Shown here: positions 33,929 through 43,231 of the stretch, piece by piece
How positions within the stretch are numbered: position 1 is the first letter of the stretch
How the letters are laid out: each line of letters begins with the position of its first letter
Assembly: GCA_965203375.1 (NCBI GenBank)
Contig: OZ241886.1
Coordinates: 124,001-188,000, forward strand
Reading direction: 5' to 3'
Origin: CATQHS01 sp965203375
Lineage (GTDB): Bacteria; Actinomycetota; Acidimicrobiia; Acidimicrobiales; Aldehydirespiratoraceae
DNA: 64,000 bases
Notes under the pieces: generated by a model
What the model was told of the DNA's origin: nothing
Seen by the model: only the letters and a program-made list of their open reading frames with translations
Database searches by the model: none
Translations under genes and position numbers: made by a program

Positions 33929-35343
33929 GGGCGGCGAACCCGGCGGGCGGAGAACTCTTCGGCTAGGGCGCCGACCGGATCACGGCTGAGCCAGGCCCGC
34001 AGGACGTCGAGCCATTCTCTCCACCGCCGAGCAGCCACCACCCAGAATCGCAGCCGGAAGGCGCAGCGGCGCATCGGCAAGTACCCGAGCTCCCAGATCT
34101 GGAGCAGTCCCCAGAAGGCCAAGTCGCTGCGAACCCCGCCCGGTGTTAGCTCGATGCGGATCCGCATCGAGATGAAAACCATGTGGGCGATCCGCTTCTC
34201 AATGGCGTCGGCCAGAATAGCTTCAGGCGCCGATATCACTCCGGCCCGGTCGCTCGGCGGTTGGTCAGAGCGACCCACGGCTCGGTCCCGAAACGACACC
34301 CACCAGTACGGCGAAGCCGAATCCGAGGGAACTCGGAAGATGATCCGCTCAGGCACAAGACGCCGTGAGACCAACCGCGGGCACTGGGTGACAAAGCTTC
34401 CGAAGTAGTCCCTGAAGGCGGACCACTCGAGCTTGACCCCCTGCTCGTAGTCGGATTGGGCCTCGATAACGGGCGCCTTTGCCGCCGCCAGTTCTTCTAG
34501 ATGAGCATCCCGATCGGCGTACCAGTCTTTTTCTTCGAGATCAAAGCCCGCCTCGGAGGACCATGAGTCACCCGGCGCCATAGCCACTACAGCGCTGTCG
34601 GCGAGCCCGCCTCGCTCGGCGATGGCTGCCACCACTTCGGGTGGCGTCACCACATGGCGGTTCACCGGGCGGCTCTCAGGGTGCAGGTACCCGGCCATAG
34701 ATCCAAAAGGGATGGCGTAACGGGGTCGGAGAGTCTCCATTGCCGACCGAAAGTCCTCAAGGTAAGTGTCGCGGTCCACCAACGACAGGTCAACCGGGTC
34801 GGCGGCGGCGTACTGAATCGGATAGGACTGGGCGAAGGAATGGCTCTTGCAGACAAGGGTTGGGGGTCCGAAACTCTTGATGATCTTTTTAGAGAACCAA
34901 TCCCGAGTCTTGGTGTCGTTGAGGTCGACCACCACGTCGTCGCCGTCAGCGACAACGAAGGCGCTGTCGTCAATGCTGTGCTGGAACGACCCGATCCGAA
35001 CGCCCGAGCCCAAGTGAATCACCTGACCGTGAGAGAGTTCCCGGGGTGAATCGAATCCGAGCCCGGAGACCTCGCCGGCCATCTTGTCAACCCCGAACTT
35101 GGGGATGAATACCCGGGCCGACCGGTCGATCCGACGCAGGGAAGGGTAGTGGAAATGATCGAAGTGATGGTGGGTGAGGTAAATGAAGTCAGGCCTGAGC
35201 ATCTCCTCGTCGGGAAGGGCCGAAGGCGGGTAATGCCACCACGACCGCCAATAGCAAGACCCGAACAGCCAGGGATCCACCAGAATGGTCCCGGCTCGAG
35301 TCCTGATGAACAAACAACTGTGGCCCATGACGGTGATGTGCAT
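33925..35343 (-). CDS. MBL-fold metallohydrolase-like protein in the heat-shock operon
   Basis: 472 residues. Residues 1-~250 are a metallo-beta-lactamase-fold domain: TVMGHSCLFIRTRAGTILVDP, then the metal motif LTHHHFDHFHYPSLRR and a later acidic residue in DDVVVDLND. This form resembles UlaG/CMP-Neu5Ac hydroxylase-like members. The C-terminal ~220 residues have aromatic and basic segments and no family I recognise. It lies 6 bp after hspR and its stop overlaps the clpB start (GTGA). GC is a little below the neighbours. Substrate unknown; the operon position suggests stress-related expression. Confidence 0.75.
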   Translation of the reverse strand: MHITVMGHSCLFIRTRAGTILVDPWLFGSCYWRSWWHYPPSALPDEEMLRPDFIYLTHHHFDHFHYPSLRRIDRSARVFIPKFGVDKMAGEVSGLGFDSPRELSHGQVIHLGSGVRIGSFQHSIDDSAFVVADGDDVVVDLNDTKTRDWFSKKIIKSFGPPTLVCKSHSFAQSYPIQYAAADPVDLSLVDRDTYLEDFRSAMETLRPRYAIPFGSMAGYLHPESRPVNRHVVTPPEVVAAIAERGGLADSAVVAMAPGDSWSSEAGFDLEEKDWYADRDAHLEELAAAKAPVIEAQSDYEQGVKLEWSAFRDYFGSFVTQCPRLVSRRLVPERIIFRVPSDSASPYWWVSFRDRAVGRSDQPPSDRAGVISAPEAILADAIEKRIAHMVFISMRIRIELTPGGVRSDLAFWGLLQIWELGYLPMRRCAFRLRFWVVAARRWREWLDVLRAWLSRDPVGALAEEFSARRVRRP

Positions 35344-35349
35344 GCGGGC

Positions 35350-35727
35350 CTAATCTATAGACGAGCCCGGAGGTTCTCGCTCCGCCTCTAGCCGGGCCTT
35401 CAACTCGGCCACCGTCCTCTCCAGGGCGATGACCCGCTGCACCCCGGCCAGGTTCAGGCCCTCATCGGTCAGCTCCTGTATCCGGGCGAGCAGGGCGATG
35501 TCGGCGTCGCTGTAGCGGCGGCTGCCCCCGGTGGTCCGAGCCGGTGCCACCAAACCCCGGCGTTCGTAGATCCTCAGCGTCTGGGGGTGGACGCCGACCA
35601 ACTCGGCCGCCACTGAGATCACGTACACGGCCCGCTCGCGATCAACCGGCACGGCTCGCGCCTCTAAGCGGCTCGGCGGGCTTGTTCCGGCTGCCGCTCC
35701 GAACGACCGCTCGCGATCAACCGGCAC
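35350..35727 (-). CDS. hspR: HspR heat-shock repressor (MerR family)
   Basis: MerR-type repressor of actinobacterial heat-shock genes, normally acting with DnaK as co-repressor at HAIR sites. YVISVAAELVGVHPQTLRIYE is the winged-helix N-terminus, followed by RRGLVAPART-GG-RRYSDADI and TDEGLNLAGVQRVI, all HspR hallmarks; a coiled coil ends it. Two GTG starts with identical surroundings exist, 35727 (125 aa) and 35652 (100 aa), produced by an in-frame 75-bp duplication. The shorter form matches the usual HspR N-terminus better. It sits between dnaJ and the MBL gene. Confidence 0.92.
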   Translation of the reverse strand: MPVDRERSFGAAAGTSPPSRLEARAVPVDRERAVYVISVAAELVGVHPQTLRIYERRGLVAPARTTGGSRRYSDADIALLARIQELTDEGLNLAGVQRVIALERTVAELKARLEAEREPPGSSID

Positions 35728-35754
35728 GGTTCGCGCTCCCGAGCGGTCGGCGGT
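35632..35754. repeat. 75-bp-offset direct repeat duplicating the hspR start
   Basis: About 48 bp at 35632-35680 recurs at 35707-35754 (shared core CGCTCGCGATCAACCGGCAC). The offset of 75 keeps frame, so both copies encode V-P-V-D-R-E-R after a GTG. Confidence 0.92.
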
Positions 35755-35766
35755 CCTTCATGGTCT

Positions 35767-36864
35767 TCACACCCCCAGGTGGGCGCGGGGATTCTCGGGG
35801 CTGGCCGCGGCCAGGGCCTCGATGGCGGCCCGCTGATCGTCGGACAGCTCAGCGGGCACCGCCACCTCGACCGTCACCAGCAGGTCGGCGGCGGCGGACC
35901 CGCCACGGCCCCGCACTCTGAACACCCGCCCCGTCCGGGTGCCGGGCGGGATGCGGATGGTGACCACCGAGCCGTCCAGGGTGGGCACCCGCACATCGGT
36001 CCCGAGGCTGGCCTCGGCGAAGGTGATGGGCACGGCCAGGGTGAGGTCGCCGCCGTCGAAGCCGAAGAGGGGGTGGGGGTCCACGCGGACCCGCACGTAC
36101 AGGTCGCCGGGGCGGCCGCCCGGAGGGCCGGGCTCGCCCCGGCCCTTCAGCTTGATCCGCTGGCCGTCGTGGACGCCGGCCGGGATGCGCACCTTCACCT
36201 CTCTCTGCCGGCGCTCGGCCCCGGACCCGGCGCAGGCCGAGCACGGTTGGTCGATCACCGCGCCCCGGCCGCCGCAGGCCGCGCAGGGCCGGCTGAACGA
36301 GAAGAGCCCCTGATTGTCGTCGCTCACCCCACGGCCGTCGCAGGCCGGGCACCGCCGGGGCGACGACCCCGGCTCGGACCCGCGGCCGCGGCAGCGTTCG
36401 CAGGCCGCGTCGCCGAAGAATCCGACGGTGGTGGTGACGCCCCCCACCGCGTCGGCGAAGTCGAGGCGCAGGTCGGCTTCGACGTCGCCGCCCCGGGGCC
36501 GGGAGCGGTGCCCGCCGCCCCGCCGTCCGCCGAAAAGGCCGCCGAGCAGGTCCCCGAGATCTCCGCCGGCGGTGCCGAAGCCGACGTTGAAGCCCCCGGG
36601 GCCGCCGCCGAAGCCGCCGGCCATGGGGCCAAGACGGCGGACCTCGTCGTAGGCCTTGCGCTTGTCGGCGTCGCCGAGCACGTCGTAGGCGGCCGAGACT
36701 TCCTTGAACCGGTCCTCGGCGGCGGCGTCGCCGGGGTTGGCGTCGGGATGGAGCTGGCGGGCCAGCTTCCGGTAGGCCTTGGTGATGTCCTTGGGGGCAG
36801 CCTCCCTCGGCACGCCGAGGGTCTTGTAGTAGTCCTTCTCGAACCACTCCCGCTGCGGCTCCAC
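35767..36864 (-). CDS. dnaJ: DnaJ chaperone (Hsp40)
   Basis: 365-residue type I J-protein stimulating DnaK ATPase. J-domain at the N-terminus (KDYYKTLGVPREA, HPD in RQLHPDANPGD), a Gly/Phe-like linker (GGFGGGPGGFNVGFG), then the zinc region with four C-x-x-C-x-G-x-G-type repeats (CERCRGRG, CPACDGRG, CAACGGRG, CSACAGSG) and C-terminal substrate domains. Co-directional, 2 bp after grpE. Confidence 0.96.
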   Translation of the reverse strand: MEPQREWFEKDYYKTLGVPREAAPKDITKAYRKLARQLHPDANPGDAAAEDRFKEVSAAYDVLGDADKRKAYDEVRRLGPMAGGFGGGPGGFNVGFGTAGGDLGDLLGGLFGGRRGGGHRSRPRGGDVEADLRLDFADAVGGVTTTVGFFGDAACERCRGRGSEPGSSPRRCPACDGRGVSDDNQGLFSFSRPCAACGGRGAVIDQPCSACAGSGAERRQREVKVRIPAGVHDGQRIKLKGRGEPGPPGGRPGDLYVRVRVDPHPLFGFDGGDLTLAVPITFAEASLGTDVRVPTLDGSVVTIRIPPGTRTGRVFRVRGRGGSAAADLLVTVEVAVPAELSDDQRAAIEALAAASPENPRAHLGV

Positions 36865-36866
36865 CG

Positions 36867-37546
36867 TCAGCCCCCCGCGCCGCCGCCGGTCACCTTCACC
36901 ATCGCGGGCCGCAGCACCCGGCCCTTCCAGGCGTAGCCGGTGCGCAGAATCTCCACCACCACCGGCTCGGCCGGGCCGGCGGAAAGGTCCTCGTCGGGCT
37001 CGGCGGTCATCACCGCCTCATGGCGGGTGGGATCGAAGGGCTCATCGGTCCCGTCGAGCACCTCGAGGCCCTCGGCCGCCAGCACGCCGACGAGCTGGGA
37101 TCGGACCGGCTCCATGCCCTCCACTCCCTGGCGCTCGGCCGCCTCGCAGGCGTCGAGGACGGGCAGCAGCGCCTCGGCCAGCCGGGCCGCGGCCTGGGCG
37201 ACGAGCTCGGTGTTGCGCCTGATCGTCTGGCGCCGGAAGTTGGCGAACTCGGCCGTGACCCGCTGAAGATCGGCCAGGTAGGCGTCGCGCTCGGCCTCGA
37301 CCGAGATCGGCTCGGCCGCCTCAGGCACCGACTCGTCGGCGGCGGCCTGCTCGCCCGCCTCGGGCTCCCCTCTGGCGGCATCCGGCTCGGACTCGATCTC
37401 GGCGACGACCGGCTCGCCCTCATCGCCGGTCTCCGACTCCGGCTCGTCGGCGGCGGGCTCGGTCAGCTCGGCCGAACCCGCCCGGTCGGCCGGCTCAGCC
37501 TCCGGCTCGGCCGCGCTCGGCTCGTCCTCGGCGGTCTCGGGCCCGC

Positions 37547-37550
<4 letters not shown>
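36867..37550 (-). CDS. grpE: GrpE nucleotide exchange factor
   Basis: 227-residue DnaK exchange factor. The first ~90 residues are a very acidic Glu/Pro/Ala region, longer than usual; a coiled coil (YLADLQRVTAEFANFRRQTI) and the C-terminal beta domain (EVLDGTDEPFDPTRHEAV, VVEILRTGYAWKGRVLRPAM) are canonical. Overlaps the dnaK stop by 4 nt, so it is co-translated. Confidence 0.95.
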
Positions 37551-39385
<1,835 letters not shown>

Positions 39386-39517
39386 TGTGCGCGGGCACCT
39401 CTCATTTCTGATCGACCCGGCCGGGCCGGCGATGGCGCCGCTCCTGCGGACCGGGTTCTGTCTGAGTTGTCTCAGTGAACACCCACGCTATCGGCGCTTA
39501 TTCCCTCCGACACCGAA

Positions 39518-39542
39518 AAGTTGAGCATCTTTGTGTCAACTT
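39518..39542. promoter_or_regulatory. Inverted repeat between dnaK and gpmA
   Basis: AAGTTGA and TCAACTT separated by 11 nt. A second smaller palindrome, CTGAG-N4-CTCAG, is near 39463-39476. Neither is a canonical HAIR site (CTTGAGT-N7-ACTCAAG), though both use related TTGAG/CTCA elements; they are candidates for HspR or another heat-shock regulator. Confidence 0.45.
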
Positions 39543-39561
39543 CTCCGGGCGGCCCGGCCTC

Positions 39562-39567
39562 TACCGT
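39562..39567 (+). promoter_or_regulatory. Leaderless -10 hexamer for gpmA
   Basis: TACCGT, 8 nt before GTG 39576. Confidence 0.45.
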
Positions 39568-39575
39568 GGTGGGCC

Positions 39576-40295
39576 GTGTACGAGCTGATCCTGCTGCGGC
39601 ACGGCCGCAGCCAATGGAACGAGAAGAACCTCTTCACCGGCTGGCACGACTGCCCGCTGGCCCCCGCCGGCCGGGACGAGGCCCGCCGGGCGGGGGAGCT
39701 GCTGGCCGAGGCGGGCCTGCTCCCGGAGGTGGCGCACACCTCGGTGCTCCGGCGGGCCATCGAGACGGCCGAGATCGCCCTGGCCGCGGCGGGCCGGAGC
39801 TGGATCCCGGTGCGGAGGAGCTGGCGCCTCAACGAGCGGCACTACGGCGACCTGACCGGGCTCGACAAGGCCGAGACCGCGGCCCGCCACGGCGCCGAGC
39901 AGGTTCGAACCTGGCGCCGCAGCTACCGGGTCGCCCCCCCGCCCATCCGGGCCGGCCACCCGCTGGACCCGGCCGGCGACCCGGCCTACGCCGAGCTGGC
40001 CCCGGAACTGGTGCCCCGCACCGAGTCCCTGGCCGACGTGGGCGACCGGCTTCTCCCCCACTGGCACGACGAGGTGGTCCCCGACCTGCGGGCCGGCCGG
40101 GCCGTGCTGGTGTCGGCCCACGGCAACAGCCTCCGGGCCCTGATAAAGCACCTCGACGGCATCGGCGACGACGAGATCGCCGGCCTCGACCTCCCCACCG
40201 GCGTCCCCCTGCGCTACCGGCTCGGCCAGGACCTGGCCCCCCTCGAAGCGATCGGGCCCCTGGAGCGGGCCCTCGGCCCCGCCGGAGACGACTAG
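39576..40295 (+). CDS. gpmA: 2,3-bisphosphoglycerate-dependent phosphoglycerate mutase
   Basis: 239-residue glycolytic mutase. LILLRHGRSQWN has the phosphohistidine RHG motif, followed by LFTGWHDCPLAPAG, ETAEIALAAAGRSWIPVRRS, RLNERHYGDLTGLDKAE and VSAHGNSLRALIKHLDGI with the second catalytic His. Start GTG 39576 is chosen by the conserved N-terminus and leaderless hexamer; upstream in-frame codons add no conserved residues. Confidence 0.95.
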   Translation: MYELILLRHGRSQWNEKNLFTGWHDCPLAPAGRDEARRAGELLAEAGLLPEVAHTSVLRRAIETAEIALAAAGRSWIPVRRSWRLNERHYGDLTGLDKAETAARHGAEQVRTWRRSYRVAPPPIRAGHPLDPAGDPAYAELAPELVPRTESLADVGDRLLPHWHDEVVPDLRAGRAVLVSAHGNSLRALIKHLDGIGDDEIAGLDLPTGVPLRYRLGQDLAPLEAIGPLERALGPAGDD

Positions 40296-40298
40296 CCT
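40293..40298 (+). promoter_or_regulatory. Leaderless -10 hexamer for the EtfD-like gene
   Basis: TAGCCT, 8 nt before ATG 40307; it begins with the TAG stop codon of gpmA. Confidence 0.45.
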
Positions 40299-40306
40299 CG
40301 GCCCCG

Positions 40307-42487
40307 ATGAGAACCCGACCGAAGCCCCACCAGCTCGTCCTGGGCGGGGGAATCGCGGTGGCCGTCTTCACCGCCGCATCGGGCATCGCCCCCAGCCTCA
40401 CCGACTTCGGCGACGCCAGCCCGGTCACCCGGACGGTGTTCGGGAACGTCCCCAGCCCCCTGAAGGCGGCCTTCTACACCGTTGTGCCCGTCCTGATCGT
40501 CTACGGCGCCGCCCTGTTCGCCCGCCGGGTCAAGAACTGGGAGCGGGGACGGCCCGACGACCGGCGCACGACCGGGGCCAACGCCTCGCGGCGGCTGGCC
40601 GACTTCCGGGCCGGCGCCTACATGCGCACCCTGATGCGCGAGCCCGGCGCCGGGGTCATGCACTCGCTCATCTACTTCAGCTTCCTGGTCCTGCTCGGGG
40701 TGACCACCACCCTGGAGGTCAACCACCAGTTGCCCGACGACCTGAAGTTCCTCCACGGCGACGTCTACCGGGCCTACGCCGCGGTGGGCGACGCCGCCGG
40801 GGCCGTGTTCCTGATCGGGATCGGCTGGGCCGTCGGGCGGCGGTACGGGCCCAGGAGCTGGCGGCCCCCCCGGATCCGGGCCAAGACCCGGCCCGAGCAC
40901 GCCGTCATCCTGGGGACCCTCGGCGCCATCGGGGTGACCGGCTTCGGGGCCGAGGCGTTCCGCATCGCGGCCGAGGGCATGCCCGACTACGAGCGGTGGA
41001 GCTTCATCGGCTACCCCCTGGCCGGGCTGGTGGAGGGAGCCGACGGGCTGTCGGGCTGGCATCAGGGGTGGTGGACGGCCCACGTGGTGGCGTTCCTGGC
41101 CTTCTTGGTGATCCTGCCCACCACCATGCTGCGCCACATGCTCACCTCGCCGCTGAACATGTACTGGCGGGACCGGGACCGCCCCAAGGGGGCCATGAGG
41201 CCCATGCCCAACCTGGTGGAGGGCGACACCGAGCTGGAGACCTTCGGCGCGGCCGTCGTCGAGGACTTCACCTGGAAGCAGCTCCTAGACACCGACGCCT
41301 GCACCATGTGCGGGCGGTGCAGCTCGGTGTGCCCGGCCCATGCCACCGGCAAGCCCCTAGACCCCCGCGAGATCGTGCTCAAGGTGGGCGAGGTCATGGC
41401 CGGCACCGGCGACCCCGAAGTCTCGCCCCCCCTGGGCGTCGGAGCGGTGTCCGTCCCGGCCGAGCAGGTGCTGGAGCGGATCAGCGCCGAGGAGCTGTGG
41501 GCCTGCACCTCCTGCCGCGCCTGCGACGACATCTGCCCGGTGAACATAGAGATCCTCGACAAGATCCTGGACATGCGCCGCTATCTCACCCTGATGGAGA
41601 GCGACTTCCCGTCCGAGCTGGGCCAGGCCTTCCGGGGCATGGAGAACTCGTCCAACCCGTGGGGCATGGGCCAGAGCGACCGGGCCGAATGGGCCAGCGA
41701 CCTGGAAGGGGTGCGGGTCATCGGGCCCGGCGACGAATTCGACGCCGAGTATCTGTACTGGGTGGGCTGCGCCGGGTCCTTCGACGACAAGAACCGCAAG
41801 GTGGCCCGGGCCATGGCCCAGCTCATGCAGCGGGCCGGGGTGGACTTCGCCATCCTGGGCCCGGCCGAGGGCTGCACCGGCGACTCGGCCCGGCGCTCGG
41901 GCAACGAGTACCTGTTCCAGATGCTGGCCGCCCAGAACATCGAAACGCTCGACGCCTTGGGGGTGCGCAAGATCGTCACCCAGTGCCCGCACTGCTTCAA
42001 CACCATGGCCAACGAGTACCCCCAGCTCGGCGGGCGCTATGAGGTGATCCACCACAGCCAGTTCCTCGAATGGCTCATCGACCGGGGCCGGCTCGACTTG
42101 ACCGGCGCCGAGCTGGCCGAGCGGGTCGTCTACCACGACAGTTGCTACCTGGGCCGCCACAACGACGTGTATCTCGCCCCCCGGCGGGTGCTCGGCGCCA
42201 TCGGCGGGATCGAGGTGGTGGAGGCCCCCCGCAACGGCACCAAAGGGATGTGCTGCGGCGCCGGCGGGGCCCGGATGTGGATGGAGGAGGAGGGCGCCAA
42301 GGTCAACGACGCCCGGGCCCGGGAGCTGATCGCCACCGGCGCCGACCGCGTCGCCACCGCCTGCCCCTTCTGCTACATCATGATGGACGACGGCGTGAAG
42401 GCGGCTGTCGGCGATGAAGGGGTGCAAGTGGCCGACATATCCATGCACGTGCTGGAGGCGATCACCGCCGCCGACGCCGCCCGGTAG
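40307..42487 (+). CDS. EtfD-like membrane Fe-S oxidoreductase (HdrD/NarI-type fusion)
   Basis: 726-residue protein probably passing electrons from electron-transfer flavoprotein to menaquinone during acyl-CoA oxidation. N-terminal ~290 residues contain five or six membrane segments with haem-ligand-type His (GVMHSLIYFSFLVL, WWTAHVVAFLAFLVI, TMLRHML). Two 4Fe-4S motifs follow: CTMCGRCSSVCPAH and CTSCRACDDICPVN. The C-terminal half has two CCG-type domains (HDSCYLGRHNDVY with GMCCGAGGARMW; CPHCFNTMANEYP and CPFCYIMMDDG). Architecture matches mycobacterial Rv0338c-type proteins, slightly shorter. No etfAB gene is nearby. Confidence 0.85.
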   Translation: MRTRPKPHQLVLGGGIAVAVFTAASGIAPSLTDFGDASPVTRTVFGNVPSPLKAAFYTVVPVLIVYGAALFARRVKNWERGRPDDRRTTGANASRRLADFRAGAYMRTLMREPGAGVMHSLIYFSFLVLLGVTTTLEVNHQLPDDLKFLHGDVYRAYAAVGDAAGAVFLIGIGWAVGRRYGPRSWRPPRIRAKTRPEHAVILGTLGAIGVTGFGAEAFRIAAEGMPDYERWSFIGYPLAGLVEGADGLSGWHQGWWTAHVVAFLAFLVILPTTMLRHMLTSPLNMYWRDRDRPKGAMRPMPNLVEGDTELETFGAAVVEDFTWKQLLDTDACTMCGRCSSVCPAHATGKPLDPREIVLKVGEVMAGTGDPEVSPPLGVGAVSVPAEQVLERISAEELWACTSCRACDDICPVNIEILDKILDMRRYLTLMESDFPSELGQAFRGMENSSNPWGMGQSDRAEWASDLEGVRVIGPGDEFDAEYLYWVGCAGSFDDKNRKVARAMAQLMQRAGVDFAILGPAEGCTGDSARRSGNEYLFQMLAAQNIETLDALGVRKIVTQCPHCFNTMANEYPQLGGRYEVIHHSQFLEWLIDRGRLDLTGAELAERVVYHDSCYLGRHNDVYLAPRRVLGAIGGIEVVEAPRNGTKGMCCGAGGARMWMEEEGAKVNDARARELIATGADRVATACPFCYIMMDDGVKAAVGDEGVQVADISMHVLEAITAADAAR

Positions 42488-42570
42488 CCGACGCCGGGAC
42501 GGCGGCCCCCGCCCCGGTTCGGTCCGACCACCCGATGCACCGGGCTGGCTGATGGCCGGGCGCCGACCGG

Positions 42571-42576
42571 TAGCGT
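42571..42576 (+). promoter_or_regulatory. Leaderless -10 hexamer for the amidotransferase gene
   Basis: TAGCGT, 7 nt before GTG 42584; it overlaps the alternative GTG at 42575, which argues for 42584 as start. Confidence 0.45.
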
Positions 42577-42583
42577 GGCCGCG

Positions 42584-43162
42584 GTGGGCCCGGCCGTTTT
42601 AGTCATCGACAACTACGACTCGTTCGTGTACATCCTGGTCCAGTACCTGGGCGAGCTGGGCGCGGAGCCGGTGGTGCGCCGCCACGACGCGGTGACCGTG
42701 GCCGAGGCCCGGGCCATGAGCCCCGACGGGATCCTGGTGAGCCCCGGCCCCGGCCGGCCCGGCGACGCCGGGGTCAGCAACGAGCTGGTGACCGAGATGG
42801 CCGGCGCCGTCCCCGTCTTCGGCGTGTGCCTGGGGATGCAGTGCATCGGCGAGGCCTTCGGCGCCGAGGTCGTCCGGGCCCCCCGGGTCATGCACGGCAA
42901 GACGTCGCTGATCCGCCACCGCGACATCGGCGTGTTCGAGGGGCTGCCCGAGGAGATCGAGGCCACCCGCTACCACTCGCTGATGGTCGAGCCGTCGTCG
43001 CTGCCGGAGACGCTGACGGTCACGGCCACCACCGACGACGGACTGGTGATGGGGCTCCGCCACCGGGACTGCGAAGTGGAAGGGGTGCAGTTCCACCCCG
43101 AGTCGGTGCTCACCACCAGCGGCATGGAGATGCTGGCCGCCTTCCTGGCCCGCTGCCGCTGA
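42584..43162 (+). CDS. pabA: Anthranilate/aminodeoxychorismate synthase glutamine amidotransferase subunit
   Basis: About 192-residue class I glutaminase delivering ammonia to a chorismate-using partner. VLVIDNYDSFVYILVQYLGE is the family start, SPGPGRPGDAG the oxyanion loop, FGVCLGMQC holds the catalytic Cys, and VQFHPESVLT the catalytic His/Glu. TrpG and PabA cannot be separated by eye, and the synthase partner (TrpE/PabB) is not in the window. Starts at GTG 42584 by the promoter argument; GTG 42575 adds three residues. Confidence 0.9.
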   Translation: MGPAVLVIDNYDSFVYILVQYLGELGAEPVVRRHDAVTVAEARAMSPDGILVSPGPGRPGDAGVSNELVTEMAGAVPVFGVCLGMQCIGEAFGAEVVRAPRVMHGKTSLIRHRDIGVFEGLPEEIEATRYHSLMVEPSSLPETLTVTATTDDGLVMGLRHRDCEVEGVQFHPESVLTTSGMEMLAAFLARCR

Positions 43163-43163
43163 C

Positions 43164-43199
43164 GGTCCGGGGCCCGCCGGACCCGGGGCGGCTCGCCCC
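43164..43199. terminator. Two hairpins between convergent pabA and pknB
   Basis: GGTCCGG-N6-CCGGACC (43164-43183) followed at once by GGGGCG-GCT-CGCCCC (43185-43199). They start just after the pabA stop. No U-run on either side. Confidence 0.45.
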
Positions 43200-43206
43200 A
43201 GAGGGG

Positions 43207-43231
43207 TCAGTTCTCGGGGATCAGTTCTCGG
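43207..43231. repeat. 14-bp tandem duplication over the pknB stop codon
   Basis: TCAGTTCTCGG occurs at 43207 and 43221. On the minus strand this reads Glu-Asn-stop, then repeats the same triplets after 5 nt, so the stop codon context is duplicated. Confidence 0.8.
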
